The notes: generated by a model from the sequence alone, not told the origin. A stretch of DNA of 64,000 bases from JACTOJ01 sp032335695 (GCF_032335695.1 NZ_JACTOJ010000019.1:42390-106389), one strand, 5' to 3'; counted from the stretch's first letter, positions 26,429 to 35,212 are shown. A program made the numbers and translations.

Positions 26429-26896
26429 ATGAAATTTCCTCGTTTATCACATTTTTAAAGGTTTTCAATATTATTTAATAGGATTATTATAGCATGCATT
26501 TGCATTGGTTTATATGAATATCAATACTTCTTTTTCTCTTAAATTCGATACCTTTACTATGCAAAAACACCGATTACCTTTAAGTAACCGGTGTTCCTTA
26601 TGATTCTTATAAATTTTGTGTAATTTGCTAATTTTAAATGCACCACGGATTATACTCATTTGCTTGCTATTACAATATATTTTTGATAACCAGTCAAAAT
26701 AGTCACTCGATACTAAATTACAAAAAATACGATGGATTACTAAATTCATTAATTCCATTCTTGATTTTTTTGAATTTTTAATATATAATAATATAATATT
26801 TGGTGCGTATAATTAATCAGCACGAGACTATCCATTAGTCTCGTGCTCTATTTTTTGCCCCAAATATTAAAACAAACAACAGGAGGATAAAAAAGT
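26429..26896. other. Intergenic region with two hairpins and a + strand promoter
   Basis: 468 bp. It holds a hairpin with arms AACACCG and CGGTGTT (26566-26595) whose T run is on the minus strand, and the terminator-like hairpin at 26821-26856 in the leader of the DUF2798 gene. An AT-rich segment at 26761-26802 contains TATAAT and could drive the + strand leader. An ORF at 26510-26758 on the minus strand has no ribosome site and is not accepted. Confidence 0.5.
26821..26856 (+). terminator. Terminator-like hairpin in the leader of the DUF2798 gene
   Basis: CACGAGACTA and TAGTCTCGTG arms followed by a T run. No + strand gene lies upstream, and a TATAAT box precedes it by about 30 bp, so it could attenuate transcription into the DUF2798 gene. 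Confidence 0.6.
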
Positions 26897-27400
26897 ATGG
26901 AATTTCATATGAAGTTACCACGAAACAAAAAAGAATTTGCATTATTTATGGCAGTGATATCCATTATCTCAGTCAACATCATCGCTCCACTTATCACGTG
27001 CTTTGAAATGGGGTTCCACCTGTATATCTGGGCTGACACGCTAAAGGCTATTCCTTTCATTTGGATTGCCGTAATTATAATGGTACTAGTTACATACAAA
27101 CCAGCTGAATGGTTGACCGCTTGAATTGTAAAAGAGGGCGATAGCTTTGGATCTCATATTGCGATAAACATCCTTTGTACAGTGTTTCTAATGTCTATAT
27201 TTCTAACTGTCATTGGTACTTGGATAGGAATACGTCATATCAGCATGGAGCCTATTCGTATGTTTTTCTACAGATGGCCCCGCAATGCTTCGATTTCATT
27301 CTTCGTCGAAGCGTGTATCGCACAGCCAATAGCTCGTTTAGTAATGTTAAAGATTCATCAACATAAAGATTTAAGGGCACAATTAAGCTCAGACACTTAA
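26897..27400 (+). pseudogene. DUF2798 membrane protein, interrupted by an in-frame TGA
   Basis: AGGAGG precedes the ATG. The first part (75 codons) has two hydrophobic helices and ends KPAEWLTA at a TGA (27122-27124). In the same frame, without any shift, the protein continues IVKEGDSFGSHIAINILCTV through two more helices to 27400. A DUF2798 protein normally contains both helix pairs, so one nonsense codon separates two good halves. Likely a recent pseudogene; a sequencing error or a functional split is possible. The second half has no convincing ribosome site. Confidence 0.75.
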
Positions 27401-27429
27401 TTATCAAATGCCTAAGCAACATAAAAAAA

Positions 27430-27469
27430 TCAGTACAAAAAAGGCAATCCTTTTTTGTACTGATTTTTG
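27430..27469. terminator. Strong bidirectional terminator
   Basis: ATCAGTACAAAAAAGG and CCTTTTTTGTACTGAT arms with T-rich flanks, between the DUF2798 pseudogene and the truncated tRNA-Leu. Confidence 0.75.
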
Positions 27470-27470
27470 T

Positions 27471-27530
27471 TGTGAATAACAGGACTTGAACCTGCATGGG
27501 CTGCAACTAGAACCTGAAACTAGCGCGTTT
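27471..27530 (-). pseudogene. Truncated tRNA-Leu (3' two thirds)
   Basis: On the minus strand it matches the intact tRNA-Leu at 29867-29946 from just before the anticodon arm to the 3' end. Blocks ACTAGAACCTGAAACTAGCG and ATAACAGGACTTGAACCTGC (given on the + strand) are identical. The 5' acceptor and D arm are replaced by unrelated sequence, and the variable loop and acceptor strand have changes, so it cannot fold. It is likely the remnant of an integration site. Confidence 0.75.
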
Positions 27531-27985
27531 TTCCGTACCTTTCTAAGCCAGTAATATCAATGTATCACGCTAGATTAGTCCTTAAATTCCACGTAAGACA
27601 TTCTTTATATGTATTTTTATTATAGACCCAAAATGAGGTAAATTTCAATACATATTTATCCCGTTTCATTAACGTTAATATATTAAATCCTTATACCCTA
27701 TTAACTATATAGATATTCGAAGTACATCTGCCTAAATTTCTCCCCGTAATATTTAATTTCCAAATAACAATATTTTTACTTTTAAATCCAGAGGCTTTAT
27801 TCAACCGATTGCCTAAAAATATATATAAAATTATGCAATCGGTTGAATACACTAGAATACTGAAGTTTTCTATATTTGAATACGTTTATACAAAGCTTAT
27901 TTAAATAATTTAATTTTGATTTTTACTTTTTTTAGTAATATTATCTTATTAACAGAAATAAATACAAATTTTAGGAGGCATTCTT
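27531..27985. other. AT-rich region upstream of the secreted starch-binding-like gene
   Basis: No gene seen. Contains an exact 13-bp inverted repeat, TTCAACCGATTGC (27800-27812) and GCAATCGGTTGAA (27835-27847), separated by 22 bp. It has no T run and could be an operator for the gene at 27986. Confidence 0.5.
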
Positions 27986-28753
27986 ATGAACAAAACGAAA
28001 AAATTTTTAAGTTTCTTTCTATCAATTCTTGTTACTTTCATTCTATTTGGAACTACATTTTCTAAAAATGTCAAAGCCGATACTCTACCAGTACAGTTAT
28101 ACTACGGAAAATACATACAAACCGCTATACTTGACGGTTCTTGTTATGAATATTCTGCCACTGGATATATCGCTGTTCAAAAATCTTCATATTCCAAAAA
28201 CATTTCTATTCATTATTCAACAGACAACGGTACAAATTGGCAAGACACAAATGCAAACTATGTTAAAGATAATTCTACCGATGGTTATGAAATATGGAGT
28301 TTCAATTTGGCTTTAAATGATAATTCATCATTACAATTTGCTATAAAATATGAATCTAACGGTGAAACTTACTGGGATAATAATTACGGAAAAAATTATT
28401 ATCTTAGTTCAGGCAATACATCTACATTTGGTAAAAGTCAGCTTTATACAACAGTTTACAATGATGGTAATGTTCCAACCGGATCAAATATTATAGGAAG
28501 TATTACTCTAAATAACATAGGTAACCCTAAAGTAGTTAAAATTAGATATAGCTATGACAATTGGGCTACATACTTAGAAACTAACGCTAACTATAATTCA
28601 ACTTCAAATAACAATTCCTTAGACTACTGGGATTTTACTATTCCGTCAAATCCATCATCAAAACAAGTAAAGTTTGCAATATCTTATGAAGTAAACGGAA
28701 TTGAGTATTGGGATAACAACTTTGGTAATAACTATACTGTAAATTATGTTTAA
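27986..28753 (+). CDS. Secreted protein with two CBM21-like starch-binding modules
   Basis: 255 aa. A signal peptide of about 31 residues (ending VKAD) is followed by two repeats of about 105 residues. Each has an immunoglobulin-like pattern: ISIHYSTDNGTNWQD and VKIRYSYDNWATYLE, ending in YWDNNYGKNY and YWDNNFGNNY. This resembles CBM21/CBM53 modules that bind starch or glycogen. No catalytic domain is present, so it may bind glycans or cells only. AGGAGG supports the start. It lies between the truncated and intact tRNA-Leu, in a likely acquired segment. Confidence 0.8.
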   Translation: MNKTKKFLSFFLSILVTFILFGTTFSKNVKADTLPVQLYYGKYIQTAILDGSCYEYSATGYIAVQKSSYSKNISIHYSTDNGTNWQDTNANYVKDNSTDGYEIWSFNLALNDNSSLQFAIKYESNGETYWDNNYGKNYYLSSGNTSTFGKSQLYTTVYNDGNVPTGSNIIGSITLNNIGNPKVVKIRYSYDNWATYLETNANYNSTSNNNSLDYWDFTIPSNPSSKQVKFAISYEVNGIEYWDNNFGNNYTVNYV

Positions 28754-28901
28754 GTATTCCATTATGCTAATTCACTAAATTGTTTGATATAACTGCTACC
28801 ACTTAAGGTTACTTACAAATCAACAATTATTTGTATATTCGTCATATTCTTTTAAGCACGAATTTGAGACTTGGAAATGGACAACTTATAAGATACAAAA
28901 T

Positions 28902-28923
28902 AGCCTGAGGAAATCCTCGGGCT
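28902..28923 (-). terminator. Terminator of the holin-like gene
   Basis: AGCCTGAGGA and TCCTCGGGCT arms, followed on the minus strand by a T-rich stretch, just downstream of the holin-like stop. Confidence 0.6.
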
Positions 28924-28928
28924 TATGC

Positions 28929-29264
28929 TTATTTCTTCTCATTCATATATCCTACAGTTGTTTTTATAAGATTATAAATTTCTCCATCTGTAACAGTAAG
29001 TCCAATCTTAGGCAAATCATTTTCTATAAGCTCTATTGCCTTAGCATACTTTCTACCACTAACATTTTCTACAAGCCCTTCTTTAGCTAACTGCTCTACT
29101 TCTACAACTGAATCCTTAACTATCTTTTCAAACTTCGTAGTATTATCTGTACCTATAAAATTCTCTACTTCATTTTCTAAATTCTTTATTGTTTCACTAT
29201 TTTCTAATAGGTGTATTTTTTTCAGTAAATATCCGTTTAAAGCTATTATTATTGAGCTTAGCAT
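28929..29264 (-). CDS. Phage holin, LLH-family-like (remnant)
   Basis: 111 aa. A short hydrophobic start is followed by a charged helical domain: VKDSVVEVEQLAKEGLVENV, GRKYAKAIELIE and VTDGEIYNLIKTTVGYMNEK. The C-terminal pattern matches phage holins of the LLH family. The N-terminus is short for that family and its ribosome site is too close to the ATG, so it may be truncated. It sits behind the broken endolysin-like gene. Confidence 0.65.
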   Translation of the reverse strand: MLSSIIIALNGYLLKKIHLLENSETIKNLENEVENFIGTDNTTKFEKIVKDSVVEVEQLAKEGLVENVSGRKYAKAIELIENDLPKIGLTVTDGEIYNLIKTTVGYMNEKK

Positions 29265-29283
29265 ACACCCTATAATTTTTTAT

Positions 29284-29737
29284 CATTTCCAAAATCTGCG
29301 TCCACCTTAGCTTGTCCTACTGTAAATCCTTTATTGATTAATCTATTCTGAATCCATCTGACTAATTCATTTTTAGAGCCTTTCTGAAGTAATATTTTCG
29401 ATATAGCTGCATTAGTTCTATTACCTCAAATACCATCTTCAGCCAAGTTATATCCACTAAGGTTACAGGCGTATTGAAAATCCAAAATGACAGTATCGAC
29501 CTTATGTTTATCCAGTTCTGCTATTTTAGCGTTTAGACTTGCTATAGTATGCTGTCCTGCTAGTCCATCAGCTTGAAGCCAATCATCCTGCTGATACTTA
29601 TAAACAGCATTTTTAATTTCATCGAATGGAAATTTTTCTCCAGGGAAGGAGGTATTATGTAATGCTCTATGAGGTTCAACTCTGCTTAAATTATATTTTT
29701 GCAATAAATATTTAATTAGTTCCATTTTCTTTCTCAT
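29284..29737 (-). pseudogene. Peptidoglycan-binding endolysin fragment, interrupted by TGA
   Basis: GGAGGAAG precedes ATG 29737. The frame encodes KYLLQKYNLSRVEPHRALHN and a peptidoglycan-binding segment, stops at TGA (29426-29428) after LAEDGI, then continues in frame GNRTNAAISKILLQKGSKNE to a TAG at 29284. Peptidoglycan-binding domains usually read DGI, an aromatic residue, then G-x-x-T, so TGA probably replaces a TGG Trp codon. The amidase domain expected of an endolysin is missing. It is the relic of a lysis module with the holin next door. Confidence 0.75.
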
Positions 29738-29759
29738 TTTTCTTCCTCCAAAATAAAAA

Positions 29760-29812
29760 ATCCCACATAAGACTAGTGAACAAATCACTAAAAGTCTTAC
29801 GCGGGTTTTTTG
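29760..29812. terminator. Terminator downstream of tRNA-Leu
   Basis: CCCACATAAGACT and AGTCTTACGCGGG arms with T runs on both strands, located after the tRNA-Leu 3' end on the minus strand and before the endolysin-like fragment. Confidence 0.7.
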
Positions 29813-29866
29813 AAGGTTTTTAATTTAAATCTAGCGTGTACCCTTGGTATCACTGCATTTAAGAAG

Positions 29867-29946
29867 TGCGGATAACAGGACTTGAACCTGCATGGTCTCC
29901 CACTAGAACCTGAAACTAGCGCGTCTGCCAATTCCGCCATATCCGC
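29867..29946 (-). tRNA. tRNA-Leu (anticodon CAG)
   Basis: Minus strand: acceptor GCGGATA pairs with TATCCGC, D arm GGCGGAATTGGCAGACGC, anticodon loop TTCAGGT, T loop TTCAAGT, discriminator A. The anticodon is CAG, reading CUG. The closing pair of the anticodon stem (31-39) is a T-T mismatch. The long variable region is typical of Leu. The 3' CCA is not encoded. Confidence 0.9.
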
Positions 29947-30024
29947 ATACCTTTTGAATCACAATTCAATATTATAACATATTAAACTGCAATGTCAACT
30001 GGTATTCTCCAATATATGGTTTTA

Positions 30025-32235
30025 CTATTTTAGCCTTCTCATGAATACAAATAGCTTTTTAAATAAGTATTGTCTGTTATTTCCACTTTCCTGCTTTAGA
30101 TATCTCTCAAATTCACTGTAAATGTATTTCTTATCAAGCTCTTCCTTAGGCTTTCCTCCATAGAATTCCTCATATACCGCCTCTATGAGAGGATTTAAAA
30201 TCAAATAAAGCTGTCTAGGCAGTGTCTTTATAAACTCTTTATCTGTAACATTATAAGGTTTATTGCGTCTATATCTTTTAAGTCTCTTATTTACGTATAT
30301 ATATAGCTTTATTGCAGATTTATCCTTAAGCATCGCTGTTTTTCTCTTATTTTGAATTAAGGATATGAGTAAAATTATCAATATTAAAGCTATAGTTACA
30401 GAAGAATATATTACAATTTTTGTATCCAGTTTATGATTTACCACTTTAACCTTTGTAGCTTGAGGATCATTATTTTTAGTAGATGGCGTATTGGTATTTT
30501 GAGGATTACTTTGCTGTTGATTCTGCTGAGCTTCTGCAGGAGCCGAATTATTCTCATTTGTATCCTGCTTCATATTCTCTTCTGGTGTAGGTGCTGCATC
30601 GCTTATTTCCCATACATTTGGTTTAACCATGTACTCGCACCAAGCATGAGCTTGCGAATTTCTTACTTCATAGATTCCTCTGCTATTGGCATTATCGTCC
30701 ATTTTAAAGCCTTCTGTAAACCTAGCTGGTATACCTGCGATTCTGTACATTATGGTCATAGCTGTAGCAAAGTGAACGCAGTAACCTTTCTTATCCTCAA
30801 AGAGAAAGTAATCAACAAAGTCTTTTCCTTCTGGAACCACTGATGCATTTAATGTATATTTATAGTTCTTAGATAAATAATCTCTTATAGCTTTTATTTT
30901 TTCTTCATTTGTATTGCAATTTTTAACTATATCATAAACAAGATCTATTGTCCTTTGGGTTATACTGGAGGGTAATTGCAGATATTTAGAATATTCACTG
31001 TTATTATAAGCAACTATAGCTCCCGAAGTAAGCTTAGATAAATCCACATCATAAAAATCCACCGTATATTCATTATTTAATGCTTTTGTGCTAAGAAAAG
31101 TTCCTTCATCTTCATTATAAAAAGTTGTTCCTTGATGATCTAATACGCTTACGGGATATTTAGGTACAAATATAGAGGTAGTGATTAATCCGTCAGGTAT
31201 TATTGTTATTGTCTTTCTTTCGCTGTCATTAAATATATTATTAGGAAGTCCTTTTTGCACATCCAAGGTTTGATAGTGAGGTGATATATTGCTTCCTTTG
31301 CTGTATTGCACCTGAGACTTTTTCCAGCTATAACCTGTATATTGATCCTTTACATCTCCTACCAGATAATAGGCTGCATCACTTTCTACATTAAAAGCTA
31401 CGGAAGTATCAAGCTTAATGGGCCCACCCAATTTTTGCTCAGTACTGCTATAGCCAGAATAATCTAAACCATATCTCTCGGTAAAGGCTTTTGATTTAGA
31501 GCTTATAGTCCCACTGTCCCCACTTATGCCCTCAATTATGGAATCGCCGTAATTCATTTTAGTCTTATTAGGAAGAAGTGTAGACATAAAACTTACAGCT
31601 AAGCTTAAAAGGATTAAACTTATTATGAACATGTAACTGTTTATATGAATTAAAATTCTTTTTCTTTCAAGATTATTTATGAGCTTCATATGCTTGTTTA
31701 TTACCATAGTAAAAATTGAAACCGCTATAAAAGGGAATAAGCATTTTATTACTTCATTATAATATTGAAGATACCAAAACATTATAATTTCAAAAGTTAA
31801 AAGAAATTGTACTGCACTTTTTGCTCCCACCTCATAGAGGAAGTATAAGCATAAAGTGATTAAAGGCACTATCACAATAAACATGGATTGATAAGCATCA
31901 AAATAAGTGAAACCATAACTTTGCATCTGATTATTTATGTAATTTAAGTTTGCTAAAAGCTGATTGTTTTCCCAGGAAATAAATGAATCTTTGTTAGCCA
32001 GAATAAATATTGCTGATATAATTAATATGGAAAGTATAATTATAATTTTTGCATAATTATTTTCCACGAAATATCCAAATAAATAGCAAACGAAAACTGT
32101 CAGAAAATACAAAACTGAAATATATACATAATTGAAGCCTCTAATGCTATAGCAAGTGCTCATAATGTAGAAGAATACTAATACATTTATATAATTGAGC
32201 AATATGTTGGTTATCTTTTCTCTTGAACCCTGCAC
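30025..32235 (-). CDS. Transglutaminase-like membrane protein with C-terminal DUF4129-like region
   Basis: Start chosen at GTG 32235 (GGGTG 8 nt upstream), which also matches the start of the paralogue at 1-261. About 736 aa: six to seven N-terminal helices, an extracytoplasmic transglutaminase domain with the catalytic set Cys486 (KGYCVHFA), His530 (QAHAWCEY) and Asp546 (WEISDAAP), a Gln/Asn-rich linker, one helix at about 605-627 and a cytoplasmic tail with FERYLKQ. It probably acts on envelope proteins or peptides with the MoxR and DUF58 partners, as inferred from the conserved operon. Confidence 0.92.
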   Translation of the reverse strand: MQGSREKITNILLNYINVLVFFYIMSTCYSIRGFNYVYISVLYFLTVFVCYLFGYFVENNYAKIIIILSILIISAIFILANKDSFISWENNQLLANLNYINNQMQSYGFTYFDAYQSMFIVIVPLITLCLYFLYEVGAKSAVQFLLTFEIIMFWYLQYYNEVIKCLFPFIAVSIFTMVINKHMKLINNLERKRILIHINSYMFIISLILLSLAVSFMSTLLPNKTKMNYGDSIIEGISGDSGTISSKSKAFTERYGLDYSGYSSTEQKLGGPIKLDTSVAFNVESDAAYYLVGDVKDQYTGYSWKKSQVQYSKGSNISPHYQTLDVQKGLPNNIFNDSERKTITIIPDGLITTSIFVPKYPVSVLDHQGTTFYNEDEGTFLSTKALNNEYTVDFYDVDLSKLTSGAIVAYNNSEYSKYLQLPSSITQRTIDLVYDIVKNCNTNEEKIKAIRDYLSKNYKYTLNASVVPEGKDFVDYFLFEDKKGYCVHFATAMTIMYRIAGIPARFTEGFKMDDNANSRGIYEVRNSQAHAWCEYMVKPNVWEISDAAPTPEENMKQDTNENNSAPAEAQQNQQQSNPQNTNTPSTKNNDPQATKVKVVNHKLDTKIVIYSSVTIALILIILLISLIQNKRKTAMLKDKSAIKLYIYVNKRLKRYRRNKPYNVTDKEFIKTLPRQLYLILNPLIEAVYEEFYGGKPKEELDKKYIYSEFERYLKQESGNNRQYLFKKLFVFMRRLK

Positions 32236-32236
32236 G

Positions 32237-33418
32237 TTAATCACACCCTAAACCATCATTTAAAACAGAGCCATTTATCAAGTCATAAATATTAATCATA
32301 CTTATGTTAAGTCTTTCCAGCTTATTAATGGCTTCCTTATTTTCTGAGTCACTGTAAATTATAGTTATGTTTCTTTTTCGTTCTGTGAGTCCTATTATAT
32401 AATTCATTGTTTCATTATCAATACGAGATGTAAGTATAGCCATGTTCTTCATATATGGATTCTTGGATATTTCAATCCTCAAAAATTCAGAGAACTGCAT
32501 ATCTCCAATACTTTTGTTTAGTAGAAAAAAATCCATAAGCTCATCAAAGGATTTTGCATCCTTTATTTCCATAGAAGTCGATTTTTCTCCATTTATGAAT
32601 ATGTTTGAAATTACCTTTTTCTTGGAAAGCAAATGAACCATAGAAGCACAAATATCTATAAGCTGTTCCTCTAAAGCTCCAGTTTCGTCTGTTAAGTAAT
32701 TCTCTTTGTTCATATTTAATAATAAATTGAACTCCTGTCCAGACACTATGTCATGATTTTTTACATACAATTCATTATGTTTTGCAGTAATCTTCCAATT
32801 CACTTTTTTTATATTGTCTCCAGACACATATTTTCTGTTGTCCCTTATGGAATAAGTATCTTCTATACCTGTATTTCTTATTTTTAGGTTATTGAATATA
32901 TTAAAGCCCTTCATCTTGGATATATCAATTCTGTGAATATTAGGATAAACATAGATATTGTTTTCATGAGAATATTTCCTAGTGGTTCTTAGCATGCTGC
33001 TTATATCCATGAATTCTATCTTAAAATTACCTACATCGTAAATTCCCCGGATATGAAAAATCATATTATATGCCAATTCCTTATTCTCAAAGGGAGCTAA
33101 GCTTATTACGACCTCTTTATCTTTCATATTTGATGCTTTAACTAAAAGATTTTCAAATTTTAGAAAAAATACAGGAAAAAAACTTGTATTAATAAAATCT
33201 ATTGATAGCTCTATTCTATCTCCAGCTATGAATTTATTTTTTGTATATTTAATTTTAGCTGCTAAATATCTTCTGTTTATAAATATAATCATAATTCCAA
33301 GTATGGTAATAATAAAAAGAGCATAAAATACTTTTACGTAAAGTGTACCCCCATCTAAGAAAGCCATGGCTGCCGAAATCAAAAATAATATTATATAAGG
33401 AATACTTATTTTTATCAT
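32237..33418 (-). CDS. DUF58 domain protein, copy 2
   Basis: 393 aa, two N-terminal helices and a DUF58 core (SIRDNRKYVSGDNIKKVNWK), closely similar to copy 1 at 274-1437. AAGGTG serves its ATG, which begins 1 bp after the MoxR stop. The last 18 residues differ from copy 1; the DNA there reads GGCTCTGTTTTAAATGATGG, which resembles the mobile-element end AGGCTCTGTTTTAACTCAG, so the C-terminus may have been altered by such an element. This last point is speculative. Confidence 0.9.
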   Translation of the reverse strand: MIKISIPYIILFLISAAMAFLDGGTLYVKVFYALFIITILGIMIIFINRRYLAAKIKYTKNKFIAGDRIELSIDFINTSFFPVFFLKFENLLVKASNMKDKEVVISLAPFENKELAYNMIFHIRGIYDVGNFKIEFMDISSMLRTTRKYSHENNIYVYPNIHRIDISKMKGFNIFNNLKIRNTGIEDTYSIRDNRKYVSGDNIKKVNWKITAKHNELYVKNHDIVSGQEFNLLLNMNKENYLTDETGALEEQLIDICASMVHLLSKKKVISNIFINGEKSTSMEIKDAKSFDELMDFFLLNKSIGDMQFSEFLRIEISKNPYMKNMAILTSRIDNETMNYIIGLTERKRNITIIYSDSENKEAINKLERLNISMINIYDLINGSVLNDGLGCD

Positions 33419-33419
33419 A

Positions 33420-34361
33420 CTATTTCACCTTAGGTACTGGAACGCTTTTTAGTATCTGATCTATTATAGTTTCACTTTTTATATTTCTGGATCTAGCTTC
33501 TGAGGATGGAATCAATCTATGAGAAAGCACAAGTACTGCGTTTTCCTTAATGTCTTCCGGAATTACATAGGTTCTTCCCGCTATAAGTGCAGTAGCCTGG
33601 CTTACCCTTAATAGTGCCAATGCCGCTCTGGTGCTCATACCCATTACTACCAAGTTATTTTTTCTTGTAGCTTCAGCTATGTCTATTATGTACTCATTTA
33701 TAGGATCACTTACTATTATCTCTCTAGCCTTTTGCTGAAGCCATAAGATCTGTTCTCCTGAAACTACTGGTTCAATTTCTTGCAAAGGCTGGCTGTTTTT
33801 ATATATCTGAAGTACCTTTTTTTCTGACTGCTTATCTGGATAACCTATGGATAATTTCATCATAAATCTATCCAATTGAGCTTCTGGAAGATTAAAGGTA
33901 CCTTCATATTCTATAGGGTTTTGAGTTGCAAATACAAAAAAAGGCTTATCCAATTGGAAGGTATTATTGCCTTCTGAAACCTGATTTTCTTCCATGACCT
34001 CTAAAAGCGCCGATTGGGTTTTGGGAGACGTTCTGTTGATTTCATCTGCTAATACAATGTTTGCAAATATAGGACCCTTCTTGAATTGAAATTCCATTTC
34101 CCGCTGATTGAATATAGATACACCTATTATATCTGAAGGGAGAAGATCCGGTGTAAATTGAATTCTGCTATAAGATAGGTCTAAAGTTTTAGATATAGCT
34201 TTTATCATAGTGGTCTTTCCCACACCAGGCACGTCCTCAATTAGTATATGCCCACCAGCTATTATTCCCTTTAATATATTTAAAATTTCTCTTTTTTTAC
34301 CTATCATTACCTTATCTACGTTCTCTACTATTTTTTCGATAAATTCTTTTGCCTCAACCAT
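33420..34361 (-). CDS. MoxR-family AAA+ ATPase, copy 2
   Basis: 313 aa. Walker A PGVGKTT, Walker B VLADEINR and sensor region FATQNPIEYEGTF. Apart from scattered substitutions and the C-terminal end it is the same protein as copy 1 at 1444-2379. It heads the second MoxR-DUF58-transglutaminase operon. Its upstream region keeps the promoter and the GAATATTC core of copy 1. Confidence 0.95.
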   Translation of the reverse strand: MVEAKEFIEKIVENVDKVMIGKKREILNILKGIIAGGHILIEDVPGVGKTTMIKAISKTLDLSYSRIQFTPDLLPSDIIGVSIFNQREMEFQFKKGPIFANIVLADEINRTSPKTQSALLEVMEENQVSEGNNTFQLDKPFFVFATQNPIEYEGTFNLPEAQLDRFMMKLSIGYPDKQSEKKVLQIYKNSQPLQEIEPVVSGEQILWLQQKAREIIVSDPINEYIIDIAEATRKNNLVVMGMSTRAALALLRVSQATALIAGRTYVIPEDIKENAVLVLSHRLIPSSEARSRNIKSETIIDQILKSVPVPKVK

Positions 34362-34403
34362 TCTAATAAACTCCTTTTCTTTAGCCTATAAACATAATTT
34401 TTT

Positions 34404-34454
34404 GAATATTCTAAGCTTTACCTATGATTATATCATGATTTTCCAATTTAAGAA
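34404..34454 (-). promoter_or_regulatory. Promoter and palindrome core of MoxR operon 2
   Basis: TTCTTA (34449-34454) and TATAAT (34427-34432), spacer 16 bp, with GAATATTC at 34404-34411. The arrangement matches operon 1, but the palindrome arms outside the core are no longer complementary. Confidence 0.5.
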
Positions 34455-34559
34455 AGCACGTATAAATATTTACTTAATTTTTACAATAAAGATTTATAAA
34501 AATAAGAGCAGACTTCCAAATAGAACTCTGCTCTTCTCTATATCACAATAATCATTATA

Positions 34560-35177
34560 TTATCCATTTAAAAAGGAATTTACCTTGTCATACACATCTT
34601 CTTTGCCTATCACTACTATAGCATCTTCACCAAGGAATTTATAATTAGGCCCAGGAGATATGACTATCTCTTCCTTTCTTCTATAAGCTATTATAGTAGC
34701 ACGTGTATTTTGCCAAAACTTAACTTCGTTTATTGATTTTCCAATAAACCTAGAGTCACTCTTTACAATTACCTCTACTAATACGAAAGGAGTTATATTC
34801 TTAAATCTTCCTACAAACTCTAACACATTGGTAAAGTTTTGCTCTAATTCCTTGTCTAATTCCCTTCTTTTCTGTATTATTGAGTATATGTTTTCTACCA
34901 TAGTGCTTACATATTCATTGCTTTTATTCTTTTGTATAAATTTTTCTGCTGCAGATATAGAAAGCACTTCTATGCCGCTGCCTACATTAGCAGTAACCAC
35001 TCCCATCTCCTTTAAAAGTGCTATTGCTCTTCTTACTGTTTCAGGAGAAACTTTGTACATACTAGCAAGCATGGATCTGCCGCTAATCTTATCATTTACC
35101 TTTATTTCTCCTCTAACTATTTTGTTTGCAATATCTAAAGCAATCTTTTTATAAATGGGTTCCCCTTCTTTTTTCAT
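34560..35177 (-). CDS. BusR-like regulator: GntR helix-turn-helix plus RCK_C (TrkA-C) domain
   Basis: About 205 aa (ATG 35177; ATG 35186 also possible). Residues about 5-75 are a GntR winged helix (SMYKVSPETVRRAIALLKEM). A helical linker (YSIIQKRRELDKELEQNF) leads to a C-terminal RCK_C domain (VIVKSDSRFIGKSINEVKFW to DAIVVIGKEDVYDKV). This architecture is that of BusR, which binds cyclic di-AMP and represses osmolyte uptake. Ligand and target here are inferred. It was probably co-transcribed with the upstream Nramp gene before a mobile element inserted 41 bp before this start. Confidence 0.85.
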   Translation of the reverse strand: MKKEGEPIYKKIALDIANKIVRGEIKVNDKISGRSMLASMYKVSPETVRRAIALLKEMGVVTANVGSGIEVLSISAAEKFIQKNKSNEYVSTMVENIYSIIQKRRELDKELEQNFTNVLEFVGRFKNITPFVLVEVIVKSDSRFIGKSINEVKFWQNTRATIIAYRRKEEIVISPGPNYKFLGEDAIVVIGKEDVYDKVNSFLNG

Positions 35178-35212
35178 AGTCTTCATACCTCAATCAAATA
35201 AAATAGCCTTCT

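Noticed and set aside
26510..26758. 82-codon minus-strand ORF with several Cys
   Set aside because: No ribosome site, it crosses a terminator-like hairpin, and no domain is seen. A small RNA is as likely.
27122..27124. TGA read-through or selenocysteine at the DUF2798 stop
   Set aside because: No stem-loop typical of a bacterial SECIS was evident after it, the family is not a selenoprotein family, and TGA is used as a normal stop elsewhere.
27175..27366. ORF in another frame inside the DUF2798 region
   Set aside because: Overlaps the better supported second half of the DUF2798 frame and lacks membrane or domain features.
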